DNA of 64,000 nucleotides from Gymnogyps californianus (lineage: Eukaryota > Chordata > Aves > Accipitriformes > Cathartidae), in the NCBI RefSeq assembly GCF_018139145.2, contig NC_059500.1:34825437-34889436 (forward strand). The letters are read 5' to 3'. The position numbers and the translations under genes were made by a program. Positions 1-13,475 of this stretch are shown piece after piece (position 1 is the stretch's first letter; each line of letters begins with the position of its first letter). Under the pieces are notes generated by a model, which had not been told where the DNA came from, did no database searches, and was given only the letters and a program-made list of their open reading frames with translations.

Positions 1-2934
1 AGTTAGATCCAGAGGAGATCAGTTATCTTAATTTTTAAACCCAAGGAGATTTATTTACAAATTGTGGCTAGAGGGAACATTTGGTGGCAAATTCAGGCAG
101 ATGTTGCCCTGAATACTCTTGTTCTGTTTATGAATAGGGTAAACCAAGAATGATAGATTTGCCTTCAGTCTTGAAAACTCTCTTGGAAATGGAAATAAGC
201 TGAATAATATGACAGTGTTTTCACCCCTTTCCAGAATATATTTTCAGTGAGCCTGTTTATTTTGCTGTCCTTGTTTTTTGTGAAGACTGTTGTATACAAG
301 CTTAAGACCTTAATATCTTCTTTACTGTAACATGTATGGGTTTATGCTATTCAGAGATGTTTACATAATGTGCAATAAACATTAATTTGGCTAAGCAGTA
401 TTGTACCCTCTTGTTGCCTTTCTCTTAATGCTATATTCCTTTGTCCTTGACTCTTTTTTCTTTAACATCCTTACTTGTTCAATTTCTCCAATCTTTTGTC
501 ATTTTAAATTCTCAGAATCTTAAGTATTGTCCACCTCTATTTTTAAGAGTCAAGTCAAAGCCAAAAAATTATAAAATATACTTTGTGGATGAATCAGTTG
601 TATACTCTTAAACGTGTAGCCACGAATAGCCCCATATTAGGCTCAGTTGCCTGAATTCAGTCAGTTGTGATCCCTGTGTTATAGCCACTGGTGACAGTTT
701 ATGGTATGTTTACTTTTTGTGACTTCCAGTGAATGCTGTATGTAGTGTACTTATCAACAGAAATGATTCCTCTGATATAACATGAGTTGCACAAACACTT
801 ATTAAAAATCCTTTTTAGTGGGAGCAGCTAGTATGTTAGAGTCTGTTCTTGTGATCACTTTGTGTGACACCTGGCAGACTGCTTGTATGATGACTAAAGG
901 TTATCTTTTGAGTCACACTTTCCTGGTAAGATATTATCTGATTAATATATTCCGTGCATTTCATGAATATATTCCTGTTTCATTGTAATTACAGTGCAAT
1001 TTATTAAAAAAAAGCAGTTGGCTTTTCCGTCTTCTCCCAGCTAACATATGCAGCAAGCGCTAACTCTAGTTAAACCATTTGTGGTGGTTTGTTTCTTTTT
1101 ATTTTTTAGGTAGCATATATCTGACTCTAATATTTCATTTTCTGAGTAAAAATGAGCTTTTATATGATTACGTTTTACTATTTTATAGTAGTCTGTACAT
1201 TTAATGATGAACTGTAAAACACGGGATAAGATTTCAAGACATACCTTGGCTACAGACTTTTTGACAGTATGCTCGCAATAGTAGATTTCAGCCAGGAGTT
1301 TCAAGCATTAGCTCAAAAATATGATGTCAGCTGGTAATAGGATCTACAACTGTGAAATTATGTAATTTACTGTAAAAGCACAGTTAGACTATTTGGTTAT
1401 TTTGGCTGCTGGCCTCAGCCGGTTATATTCAGACAGAAGAAACTTTGTTCACTTCGGAGGTTTCACTGTTGCAGTCCACAAAATGCATATTATCTTCTCT
1501 CAGGTTGTGGCCTGTTTGCTCTTGTGTTTATAGTTCCCTGACCTGGATATTTTGTGATAGTTCTTCAGCAAAAACTAAGAGATTATTACTATGCTTGAGA
1601 CCAGCTCAATGTTCTTAGTATTCCCTGTAACCTTGTAGGTGGATTCTGTACTTAAGGGGGATAAGCAGAGGGAGAAGCTTTGGCTGAGACAGCAAAGAGT
1701 GATTTTCATTTGAATTTTTTTATCACGACTTTCATGTCTCTCTCTCTAAAAAAAAAAAGAAAAAGAATAAAAGATGGCATTAGGCATGCCATTGAAATAA
1801 TGGTGCGGTAAGACCTTAATTTTTTTTAATTAATAACTTTATGAAATATTTTACTGTATTAGATCATATCATGTCTGTCATAGACTGAGACAGCTGTTTT
1901 GCAGTTGCCAGATAACTTTCGTAAATGTTGCTGGTGATTTCCTCTCTGCACGTCCATAGAAAGATTGTCTTGCTTTGTCCTTGTGTTGGGGATGACACTA
2001 GGGAATCATGTGCCCTGCAGCTTTATCAGATCAAACTCATTTCAAAGTTTGGTAACATAAAGGAAATGGCTTGAACATAGCTTGTTTTGTACTCTGTTTC
2101 AGAGGGATTCTGCAAGCCCACACACTGGCGGCTCTAAGTCCCTGTTTGCTCCTTCATCACGGATTGTAATTCTTCCATAACTTGTTTCTGTAAATTCATT
2201 CTGGAACCAGATTAACATCTTTAAGTTCAATAGTCCACTATTAGTTGTAATTTTTGGAAGAAAAATGAATTAGAGTTAAAAATGAAGAATGTAGTTAACG
2301 TTCATCAGAACTGTTACATGGAAAATAAAAACTGTCAGCCAGATTCAGTTGCATCCCTTGATGAGATTCAGGTTTGCTTAATAAAGGTAAATTGTGTAGA
2401 ACTAATGATTTTTGTTAACTGTTTAATACTGCTTGGCATAATTTTTCTTAATAGCATTGTATGCTATGAGGAGAGTACATGTTAAAGCCATTAAGATACA
2501 ATTAACAATGTGTCAGATCTTTAAAAGTATTTGTCAACTGGGAGAGATCATCAGCAATTGTTTCTAGGCATTGCATTTTCTGCTAGACCTGACACAGATG
2601 GTGAAAGGCACAATTGAAAGTTAGGTTAAAAGAGAGGAGAGTGATGGTAAATTTGACCAGCGTATGCTTTTGATCAAGGCAAGTGAAGAGTGAGTGCTTC
2701 AGGAACATGGAAAGGAAACTGTTCCTATAAAATGTGATGGGAGGCTTTTTGTCCCTGAAAACATCTCCATGCAAGATTCTGGGGTCAGAGCAGAAAACAC
2801 GGAACCTGAACTCACAGTTTGGCCACCAGAGTTAGCAAAATCCTTGAAAATGAGGAAGAAGTAAATAGAAAGGAGGTGTGTTTACTTCTATCAGGAAAAC
2901 CTGTGAATGTCACCTGAGGGTGTATAGCATTTGC

Positions 2935-3300
2935 ATTTTGAAAAATGAGAATAATTCAAAAGAGAACCAGAAGACTGTCCAGGAATTAGAGAAAATGTCC
3001 CTGGCGGTGAACATACGAGTTCAGTGGTTTAGCTTATAGGAAAGAGATGGAGACATGACTGGATTACTTGAACACAGAAGTGAAAAAATTACTGGTACTA
3101 AGTGGTTCTTTTTCTTATCGAAATAAACAAAACAAAAACAAAGGGCTGAAAGGTGCAAGTAGACAAACTCAAACTGAAAATTTTACAATGTTAAAGGGAA
3201 CATGTTTAATTCCTGGATCAGCAATTGAGCCACACAGCAGATACTCTTCCCTTTGATGCCTTCAAATCAGGGCATGCCTTTCAGAAAGCTACTTCTTTGC
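2935..3300 (+). mobile_element. Ancient CR1/L3-like LINE fragment, sense
   Basis: The segment reads along the 3' part of old amniote CR1/L3-type elements in order. A stretch like the end of ORF2 (agaaccagaagactgt, ggtttagcttatagg) is followed by ggtgcaagtagacaaactc and aactgaaaattttacaatgttaaaggg, then by a tail resembling the 'cacttgaagtctttaaatcaagat' region. Many substitutions and small insertions, including an A-rich insertion near 3120-3145, show great age. The family assignment is from memory of consensus text, so the edges are approximate. Confidence 0.55.
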
Positions 3301-5092
3301 CAAAGATAATATATAGAATTTAATACCGGCCTTAACTAGAAGGTATGTAAGTGCCTGTGGTTTGCAAGCTTGACTGTGTAACTCTAATGGATGTTCTGGT
3401 CTATTAGTCTGTCTGTTAGTCCATGAAAATGGATGATCCTTTTTGGCTTACTTGGTGCCAGATTGCTCTTGGATGGGTTACCTAATTAAATTGCATTTCT
3501 GATATCTTTCTGCAGTGGAAAGAAGAAAATAGCAAGGGCACAATGCCTCCAAAAACTATGGCAGAAGAGACAGGAAAGCCTGCATGATACTGTAGAAAAT
3601 GAGAATACAATGCTGGCACTAAGATGGAGTGAATTGGGAAGGAGGGTGGGTTGAGGAAGTTGGGTGGGGTGATGGGGAGGTTGGTCACTGTATAAAGGAA
3701 AGAACTTTAAGAACTAGACTGAGTTCTCGGGAGTGGTAATAAAAGAATGCGGAGATAGCTACCGATATTTTTGCTAATAGAAATAAGCAGGGTAATAATT
3801 TTAACAACAACTGAAGGAGCATACTAAACAACTCAGCTGTGTTACTGTAACTTCCTGGTGGGCTAAAATTATAAGATAATTAAAATCAAACAAAGGTTGA
3901 AAACTGTCAGCACAAAGGGGAAAAAATGAACAGATTGGCACTTGAAACACAAGGTAACTATTGTTTGATCAGAATAAAGCAAATATGGCACGGAGAGATC
4001 TGAGACTTTGGGAATGAGACCCAAACAGATAAGGTGACATGTGAGAGAAAACCTAGGGCAAGATCTGTCCTTTGGGTCCTGTGTGTGGCTGTGATCACCC
4101 AAATGGGCAGCAGCAACACAGTGGGGAGTTCTTCAGCTGCAGCAGTAAATCCAGTTTTGTACCACTGTCTTCTTTAAATGTGTTGCCCTGCGTTTATGGA
4201 CAGCAGCTGACATCTGTGCTATGCTGTTCACTGTTCCCACTCTGAGCTGCAAAGTGCTTAGAAGAGGGAATGTGAAGGTGCAGCAAGAAACAAGGTTAAA
4301 AGGCAGTTTAAAAAAAAAAAAAATTAAAAATTGAGTAGATACAGTACAGTTCAGCCTTTCTGTTCTAGGTACAGTCAGGAACTGCTCAAAGCTAGTGGAC
4401 TCACAGGAATATGAGGCATCCAGTAAGTGATAAAAATAGACCCTGAGTAGCAATAATGTTTTCAGTCATTAAAAAAAACCAAAAACCAAAAAACAAAAAC
4501 CCCAAACCTTCAGTTTTTTAAGAGCATGTTGTTCCAAATCAGAATAAGTGCATTTCTAACTGAGATGACCATTTGAATTCATGAGATTGCTTCATATATC
4601 GCAGCATCTTTTTTGGTTGAAAAGCATTTTACCAGACTGAGGTCCAAATGATCTACAGTTCAGAAAATACACAATAGATGGTGCCAGACTAAGAAGAAGT
4701 TAGTGTATTCATTAAGCCACATAAAGACTCCTGTCATTCCTTTCTCAAAACTGGTACAGAAAATAGGGAAGTCATCCCTCCGTAACTGCCAGATTTTCAT
4801 ACTGATGTCATTTAATCTCAGGAGTTCTTCATTGGTTTCCATACCACATGAAGAGAGAAACATGTCAGTTTAGATACATCTGAAAGTGAGAATCTCTGGG
4901 GTTTGCTTGTCTCTGCAGATAGCAGATCTACAAGGAAATTGGTGATGACCATTGTATGTGCATTTTACTTAAGCAGTCTTACATTTGCTGTTATTTTGAG
5001 TGACACTTTGGAGCAGTAAGACACTGTCGTTGGGTTTGTAGGGAAATTCAAATTCCTGTAGGTATTCTTTCACTAACCATGCTAAGAACTTT

Positions 5093-5155
5093 TATTTGTA
5101 TTATATATTACATATAAGCTATTTTACATATTATATATATAATTCTATATAATAA
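5093..5155. repeat. AT-rich low-complexity tract
   Basis: A run of TATA/ATATAT units with few G or C bases. Confidence 0.75.
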
Positions 5156-6744
5156 GGCAATAGATCTTTATAAAATACACAGAATACTTTATGTGTATGA
5201 ATTAGTTCATTTGCTTCTCTTATCCACCCTGCAATATACAAAACCTCTCTCTTTTTCCCACTCTGTGCATTAAAAGTTTATGTCTTTTCCATAGCTTTTC
5301 CTTTAAAGGCAGGGCCGTGTATTTTGTTACCTTTTGAATTAAGGAACAAACACGTGATGGAGAAAAAGAAGCAGGTTTTGTTCACAATGTCTAAAGCTGT
5401 ATTTTCTTTTAATACCTGCTGATGTCAATTACAGTTTAAAAAGATGAGAGAAATTATGTATTTACTTTTAGTAAAACTCAGAATATCCAAATGTCTCCAA
5501 TTAAAGGCAGAAAACACAGAAATGTCTTGCTGTGTCAATCCAGTCTTTCTAAAGACAAAATTCCAAGAAGAGACAGTTTGATTTTCCTGTTATTTCTGTG
5601 ACTGAGAATCCAGAAAAATCTCTTTCAGAACAATAACACAAACCTTTCTAACTTTTTCTTGATGAAATTGAGGCAACAAGGGGTAAAACTATTCTTTTAT
5701 TTAGGTGATGAAATAACTATAATCAGGCTCACAGATGCTGGCAGTTCAAATTTTGATACCTTTCTTCTGGAGTTTTATACTGTAATGGAAAACTTGATGC
5801 TGAAGGTGCTATATGTGAAAAGGGACTAAATTGTATGGACTAGTGAAATGAAATATCAGTTCTAAGTTTATGCTAGTTGAGAATCACAACATATTTACTT
5901 TTTAGATACTAGTGCTGACCCTTATTACACATTATTAGAGTGATTTCCAGATTTGGTCATCTTGAGTTTCTTTGACCTTTAAAAACTAGAAATTCCTAAA
6001 TAGACCAATGATCAAAAAATACTAGTTAGTTAAAACTTTCAGATTGTTTTATTTCTTCCAGTATTGGCTTGGCAAGAAAAAAATAATCAAAACTGTAAGT
6101 ATCTTAAAGTTTTCCATAGTCTAGTTATTTCTCTGTAAATTGCATTTTTTCATTCTGGCCTGTACTGCTTTGTAATAATATTCACAGATTGTCTTATTCT
6201 ATGAATGTTAAGATGCTAAGAATGTAGAAGAAAAACTAATTGTTTTCTGTGGAAAAATAGAACAATAGTCAGTTCATGTTTCTTACACCAGCATCTTAGA
6301 GATAAATATATAGGAACTATTTGAAAGGAAGTTATTCTAACAGCTTAAATATACTTTTTTATATACAGAGATTATATTGCTGCTATGTTTAGAATTTCTA
6401 TACTGTCTATAAACTAAGAAAATCTGAAAACAGGGCATTTTGCTTTTCATATTTGAAAGGCAAGTGCAAAGTTTAAAAAGAAATAGATATCAGGCCCAGC
6501 TATATTCTGAAAACAAAACACCTGTCACCTTATGTAGCAAAACCAAGGAGATTTCGCATTTTTTTACAGCTTACTCTATTTTCTGCGATTGAGTTCATTA
6601 ATTCTTCTGAATGCCTTGAAGCACGTTTCCAGCTTCACCCATTGTTGTCCTCCTGCATTTCCTTCCCCTTCTCTTAAGCCTAATTCCTCTGCTCAACTGA
6701 GAATAGCAAACATTTAACTGTTTTTTCAGTTTCTGTTCCAGGTG

Positions 6745-6835
6745 TCTATCTTTCTTTTCTTCCCTTCTTCCTTTCTTCCCTTCTTCCCTTCTCTCTCTCT
6801 TTCCGTCTCTCTTTCTCTCTTTCTCTCCTTCTGCA
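6745..6835. repeat. Polypyrimidine (CT/CTTT) tract
   Basis: About 90 bases almost purely C and T on the + strand, with CTTTC, TTCCC and CTCTCT units and a few interruptions. The 80-codon open frame across it is an artefact of this composition. Confidence 0.85.
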
Positions 6836-7876
6836 CCTTGTGTGGAATACTGCCTGTGCCCTTCTTGTTGACATTGCCTTTCTTCACTTCAGATTGCTGC
6901 CAGGTACCCGGTCTTGGATGTTACCTGTCAAAACTCAGGCAAATAATGCTACTTTTAGAAGCCCGTGATAAAATTTGGTTATAGTCTCCTGTCATTTGGG
7001 CACCATTGGTTAACCTAGATTTGAGGTCTGAGACAGTATTTTGTATACATCTTTGATGTTTAGCAATGTATAGGGTCTGATTAAAGATTTCATGAGAGCC
7101 AGGAACTGTTGGGTTTTTTTAGTAGTGATCAAAATTTATCCTTTTTTCTGGTTTGAAAATGTGGAGGCTTGTTTCCTTATGTTACTTCAGAAGATGGTAA
7201 AACACCGAAGACCAAAATATTGGCTGAATCAACAGTCAGCCTTGGTCTTTGAGAAAATTAAAAATGTGTTGCATTGCTTCCAAGTAATCCCTTTGCAGGT
7301 CTGATTGGTTCTGAGCCCTCTTTAAAGCTGTGTTAGTAAGTTCCTGGAACATTAAAGTCAGACTGATGTTCCGCCTTTCAAATTACTGCTCTGTATAGTA
7401 AAAAAGGCAGACAAAAGGAGCAGTTAAATGATCAAATAATGTATACCCAGGTCTCCTGTAAATGCTGTGAATTGTATACTCATGAGAGACAGAGAATTAG
7501 AAATACATAAGCAACAACTATGAACAGTGAAATAGAAAGCTGAAAACTTCTGGTATATAGAAGAAATTCTTTCTTCTCCCTTCCTTTACCTACGCACTTG
7601 TCCTTCTTCCCACTCTCAGAATGTCCAGCAGTATTTGGCTATTTTAAGTACATATAAATAATTTGCTAAAAGACACAAATGTTTATGTCATTCTGGGTCG
7701 AAGCACTGGAATTCCACAAAACTACCTCCATCTTACATTGCCCAGGCATTCCTAATCCCTTCTCATACTGCAGATTTTGCACAGGTAGGATGTTTTGGTT
7801 TGGTGAACACTTTTCAATCCCAAAGGCATTGTTTTTAATGAGAAAGACTGCTCTTAGCATTCTTTTGGCAAGTTTT

Positions 7877-7899
7877 GGGAGGGTGAGGGGGGGTGGGGG
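7877..7899 (+). repeat. G-run cluster with G-quadruplex potential
   Basis: Runs of 3, 3, 7 and 5 G are separated by loops of 1, 3 and 1 base, which fits the canonical intramolecular G-quadruplex pattern. Confidence 0.7.
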
Positions 7900-10485
7900 T
7901 AGAACTTCGTTGAACTGAGCTGTGTTTTAATCTTACTTCCGTGAATATCCCTTTCCTCCCACTTCCAGAGAAGAGGCCAGAAAGAAAAAGAGCCCTGCAC
8001 AATGGGGAAGAGAAGAACAAGGAAAGACAGGAACAGGATAGAAAACCAGAAGTCTTACATTCCTGGAGGTAGCTTGGATTTAGCACAAAACCTTGCACGA
8101 GCTTGAACTCGTCAGATCTTTGGGGGTCAGTCCAGTGACACCCAAACAGTATCATGGTGCATCTAGAGGTGTGTCCGTATTTGCACTCAGTGCATGTTGT
8201 TGCTGATGTTATTTAGCCGATTTATTGGATACCTTTTTGCAGTCGGCACTGCTCCATGGAAGCACAACAAGGCTGGGACGAGTACCTACAAGTATTGCCT
8301 TGAGTATATGCAAGCATTAGCGTAAGCTTTAAAACGAATTTCAGTGAGACTTTGGATTCTAAGTGCCCAAGTCTCAGTTTAGTGCCTTATTGCTTGTGTC
8401 CTTTAGTTTTTTCATCATGACTCAAAGTGACTTGTCTCAAGTGTCACCAGTAGATTTGTGGTGGCATAGGAACTGAATAGGAGTTCCTCAAACTGCAGTG
8501 GCTTAATCACGGAACTTCCATTTCTTTCATTTTTATTTATCTACTCTTACTCTCTTTGCTTAATGAACATTTGAGGTACAATGAAGAGGAAAATCACTAT
8601 TTTTACAAGTATTGTGTCAGTCCGTTTCTGGGATGAATACATCTAGTTTTCAAAATGATGAAGACACTCTTTTTTCCTATTTTTTTTTTTCAAAAGACAA
8701 CACACTCTGCATCCATTAAGGAATGTATAGCAATAGATCTTGCAGTAATATATTTCTGTGTACCCAGAAAGGTTTTGCCATCAGGTCTGCTGCCTAAAGC
8801 AAATGAGAGATGTGACTGACTCTCTCTCTTTATGAAAGAAGCAGGGGACGAGCAGGGAGTATGATAAAATGTGTTAACATAGCAGCAAGGTTTCATATTT
8901 TGGCAAGCATTCTGCAGCTGCAAGGTATTCCCTAATGGAAACTTGAGGTTAGTAATTCTTACGCAAGTTTGGCACACAAGTCAGACGTGCTAGAGAGTAG
9001 CTGCAGAAAAAGCTATACTTAAGTAGATGTCTTGTGTTAGAAAGTTAGCAGAGAAAAGCTGAAGTGTTCTCTTCCAGTGAAAAACTTCTTTCTTCTAAGC
9101 TCAATGTGATGGGGTTTTTTCCCCTTGCAGAATCATTGAAGCCCTCTTTCTGTATGTGTTTTTGGCATGTCGGAGTAGGAGTTAGTGTTACACAATTAGT
9201 TATTTTTCAGAATTTCCTTTGTTACACCCACTGTTAGGGTCCTGTGGGTTGAAAAAGCAGAAGGTAGATGATTATAAGCATTTTGGGGGTGCAGATTGTT
9301 TATATGTCTTTTCCTGCTGGAAATGTTATTGGAAATAAAGGATCTTATTTACAGTACTGAAATAGTAAACCAGTGTGTGGCTATCTGTAATGGAAATAAA
9401 TTTCCAGATAAATTCTAAAGGATGTTTGAGAAACTCTGTGCACAAACACTTTATATTCTATTCTGTGTTGAAAAAGCACTTGTGAACTGTAATAGAATAT
9501 GACAGCTAAAACAGATATCCTCATGATGGGTTTGGTTTTATGTATTCTGCATTTTTAATTGTAAAAGAGCCATCTTCAGTCCAGCAACCGTAATGGACAG
9601 CCATCACCCCCTTACTGTACCTGAGGATGGGAGTCCATTAAAATATACTAGCAGCTGGGGAGAGCTAGTATTTACAAAGTATTGTTTAACACATTTGGAG
9701 GGAAGAATGATAACAGGAACTGTTCTAAATAGTATTTCTGCAGTTTGAACACTGGAAATAGATTTTGAATTATACTAGAAAATATATTTGCCCATTGTTA
9801 GGTTACTTTAGTGCCACATCTTGATGGTGCATGTAGTTGGAGAACAGAGTTACTGCAGCAAACTAACCAGAAAACGTGAACAAGCTCCCTTTCCAACATA
9901 AATCTAACTTTAAATTGGCAGTGGATGCAAACAGCAATCCTTAGGTTTTTTTCCTGATTCCTATTAATTTTTTTTTTGCTGGACTCTCTTCTAACTAATG
10001 ATATTTCATTTAGAATTTTTTTTTGTCTTGAAAACTGGAATTTGAGTTTCAAAAGACAAGTCATAAAGCTTTTGATTCCTTTCTTTTAGTCAGATGACAT
10101 AAGAAGTATTGGAGTAATCCAAAAAAGTAATAAAAAAGGCTACTTGTCCTTTTCTTCCCTTCCACTACATATGTGGAGGTGACTCTAATTAGAGTGCAGT
10201 GGCTGTACTAGTACAGTTTCATGATGAAAGTAGATGGTGAGATAGGAGGTAATGGGACAGAGTTTCCTGTATGCTTGTAGTTGCTCATGTGTAACTGGGA
10301 CCCTTTTGCTGCAGAAAGGGTGCGTAAGTGCTCACAGACTCTCTGCAGAATCATTTAGCCACATTGTTCCCCAGTGCTTCAAGTGGGCTGTGATTTCATC
10401 CCAAATGCTTCTGCTGGACAAAGTCAGCCTATTTGTCAGAGGAAAATACAGTGTTTGGCCCTGAAGACGTAAGACCAGCATTTTT

Positions 10486-10505
10486 GGGGGGGGGTGGGGG
10501 GGTGG
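10486..10505 (+). repeat. G-rich tract
   Basis: Nine G, T, seven G, T, then two G. The tract has G-quadruplex potential and is prone to length variation. Confidence 0.75.
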
Positions 10506-11597
10506 CTCATGAATGATTTTATGATTTGAGAAAAACAAGCCCCCAGCATGTTTCCTTCTGAGATTTTGTGAATATCCATAACCAACTGTCCATGGTTAGG
10601 TTGTTAAAACCAAACGTTTATTATGCCATGTTACTTTTTCAGGCTTGAAGAATAATTTATCTGTGAGATTTAATACCTCCATTAGGTATTTCTGAATATT
10701 GGAACAAAGGGTAAGGTACTCTTTCATACGAGTCTAGAAATTTGAGAACACATAGGATCTTCAAACCAGAAACTGGCAGTTGCTCCCTAAATAATCCTTA
10801 ACCTTTAGGAAAGGTAGCAAACTGTAACACTTAATGCAGATACTGTAATGAGATACTAATATTTAGCATACTCCTTACATCACTTTTTCAATATAGCACA
10901 TGTATTCCAGTCTTGTCTCACCATTACAGTTTTTCTTTATTAACACTGGAAATAGTTGGAAAATAAATGTAACAGCAAATGCGTTTCTTTTTTGCTTTAG
11001 CATGAAAACAAGCATTTTCTGTGGAGCGTAGTATGTGTGAAGCAAAAGACTACAGAACACATGGAAAACAGTTTTGCAAAATAAGTTGTGTTACTTTGTG
11101 CTTGGAGATAAGGGTATTAAAGAACAATTGTGTTGTGAATACAATCTACAAGATTGCTGTATTTCAATTTACATTTGCAATATAATAATAATGATTGCTA
11201 TATTGTTATAGCACTACTAGTTGCTCTCAACCATCTTTTAGCTGAAAAGAAGATTCAGTTTGCAGAAAACTTCTTTTTTCGTACAATGTTTTGCATGTGA
11301 GAAGCCTACAACACAAGCTGGGGAAAAGCATAAGGAGGTGGAAAAATATGATAATAAAATTGTGTTTTGATCAGATTAGGGAAATACCACTGGATATCAG
11401 CTCCCACAAAAGTATTGCAAAAAAGTTTCATAATAAACCATGTTTGTCAGTAACACGCGGTTGTTGTATTTATAACAAGGGAACTAAATTTTTAACCATA
11501 ATATCTAAAGATATCTGAAGATGTCTGACTCAAATGGCTGACTTTGTGTTGGTTAAAATTTGACTGTTTTCATCAGTCAAAGTCTTTTTGTGCTTTT

Positions 11598-11618
11598 TGT
11601 GTGTGTGTGTATGTGTAT
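11598..11618. repeat. GT microsatellite
   Basis: A short (GT)n run with one ATGT interruption. Confidence 0.8.
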
Positions 11619-13400
11619 ACTTTTGTGCTAATTAACATGATCTGTTCTCATGTTAAGCCTATCCCCTTTAAAGTGCAGGAGTGCTTAGTTTTCTAAGTTT
11701 ATCCATCCAACTTTATAATACAAGTAATCAGTAAGTTAGGCTCGCTGCAGTGTTTATTTTGAGATGTTCCTTCAAGGATTCAGTAGGTTAGGGAGAGATT
11801 TATAAACATTGATCTGTGTGACCCTGGGCTTAACCATGTGTTAGAGCATTGTCAGTTGTTTATATTGTATGTTGAACATACCGTTCCAGCAGATCACCAG
11901 CTCTGGTGTTATGGCTTGATGTTACCAGAGTCTAAACCAAAATAATTCTGTTGGGCGCACAACAATGCCCCCTTTTCAATTTTAATGACGTCTTAAATTG
12001 CAATTTTCTTGTTAAGGTTTTTGACAGATGAAAGAAGAAAAGGCTGTCTAAAATGCAGCTCAGTTACAGTAGCCATCCCAAGTCAAGGCAAAGGGGGGAA
12101 GTAGTGGTCAAAGGAAGTGACGACCTGTGATGAGATTCATAACTAGCTAGTATTTTGAGACGTGATCTTAAAGCTTTATCTTAATCAGATCTCATCATAT
12201 TTATCTTCTGCTCTGACTGGAACACTCTCAGATTCTTTGGATTATTTTGTTTCCTGGCACAAAATACTAATCTTGGAGAAAAAAAAAAAACCAACCAAAA
12301 CCTACTTACAATTGATTCCCTCTCTCCTTGTTTAGGGTTTCATTTCATCATTTTATGCATATTTGCATGCTCCTCCCTGTTTCTGATTTTATCTCTTGAA
12401 AGTTTTACCTTTGATCAAGCTACAGTAATTGCAGAATATTCAAGCAATTATTTAAGTTTCTGTCTTGAGGAATGTAGGAAAAAAAAAGAGAGAAATGCAT
12501 AGTTCTATGTATTAGTCTGTGAAGCTGTCAGATTAGCTAGAGGCTACTGAATGTTAGCTTAAAAAATTAGCTGCTGGTATAAACTTAATGCATGTCGTGG
12601 TAATATCATTGTAACTTCATCTGCATTATTTGGAAATCTAGTCCCACATTTAGCTGAAAGTAAGTCTAGGTAAGTCTCAGGTTATTCTCTGTGTGGGCTA
12701 TACAGTGCATATTTGTTTATCTCTTTTGGGGGGAAAGAGGGTGTTGAACATTTGGTTTACCAGGATATCATTATAGAAGCAGTGTTTCTTTGTGACTAGT
12801 TACTGAAACAGTCTCAACAAAATCTGGAATAATTGTGCTCAATCACCTTCTGAGACTCCTGTTTTTTCAGAACTCGGTCTCGGATACATTTCACCATTGT
12901 ACGTTGTCCCGTCTCTGTGGTGAGACATGCCAAGGATTTACATTGGAACTCTGCAGCAATGGTCAGAGGTGATGTTGTTTAAATCTGGATGTTTCTTAAA
13001 TCTTAGGGTCTGAGAATAGGGTGATCAGCTAAACTATTTCAGTTTATTATTTTGAGACTTAAGAAATTCTTCAGTTACAAATTCTGGAGTTATAAATTCT
13101 TTCCTTTGTTTTTTTCATGCTGGAATTTACTATATTTCCGTTTGTCTGTTTTCAGTGAATTCTGTCTTATTGAATGTCTTTATAGGTGTTAGTTTTCTGC
13201 AAAGTACTATACTTTGTCTGTTACGTATTTGTCTTGTTATTATCTTGCTTTCTTTTCTTTTTTGACTTCAGTATCGAGGTTTCTAAAGAATCTTACAGAA
13301 AAGGAATCTGTTTTACCTCTATTTAAATAAGGAGGGCTATGATATCCTTGTCTAGGGAAAGAAGAACTTTAGTATCCTTTTACACTAGCTAACATAGGAA

Positions 13401-13475
13401 ATCCAACCATATAGCTTTAAACAGCTAAAATACCTAGAAAAAATCAAAACATATAGCTTTAAACAACTAAACCAG
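13401..13475 (+). repeat. Imperfect 42-bp tandem duplication
   Basis: CATATAGCTTTAAACAGCTA at 13408 recurs at 13450 as CATATAGCTTTAAACAACTA, with similar flanks on both copies. Confidence 0.75.
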
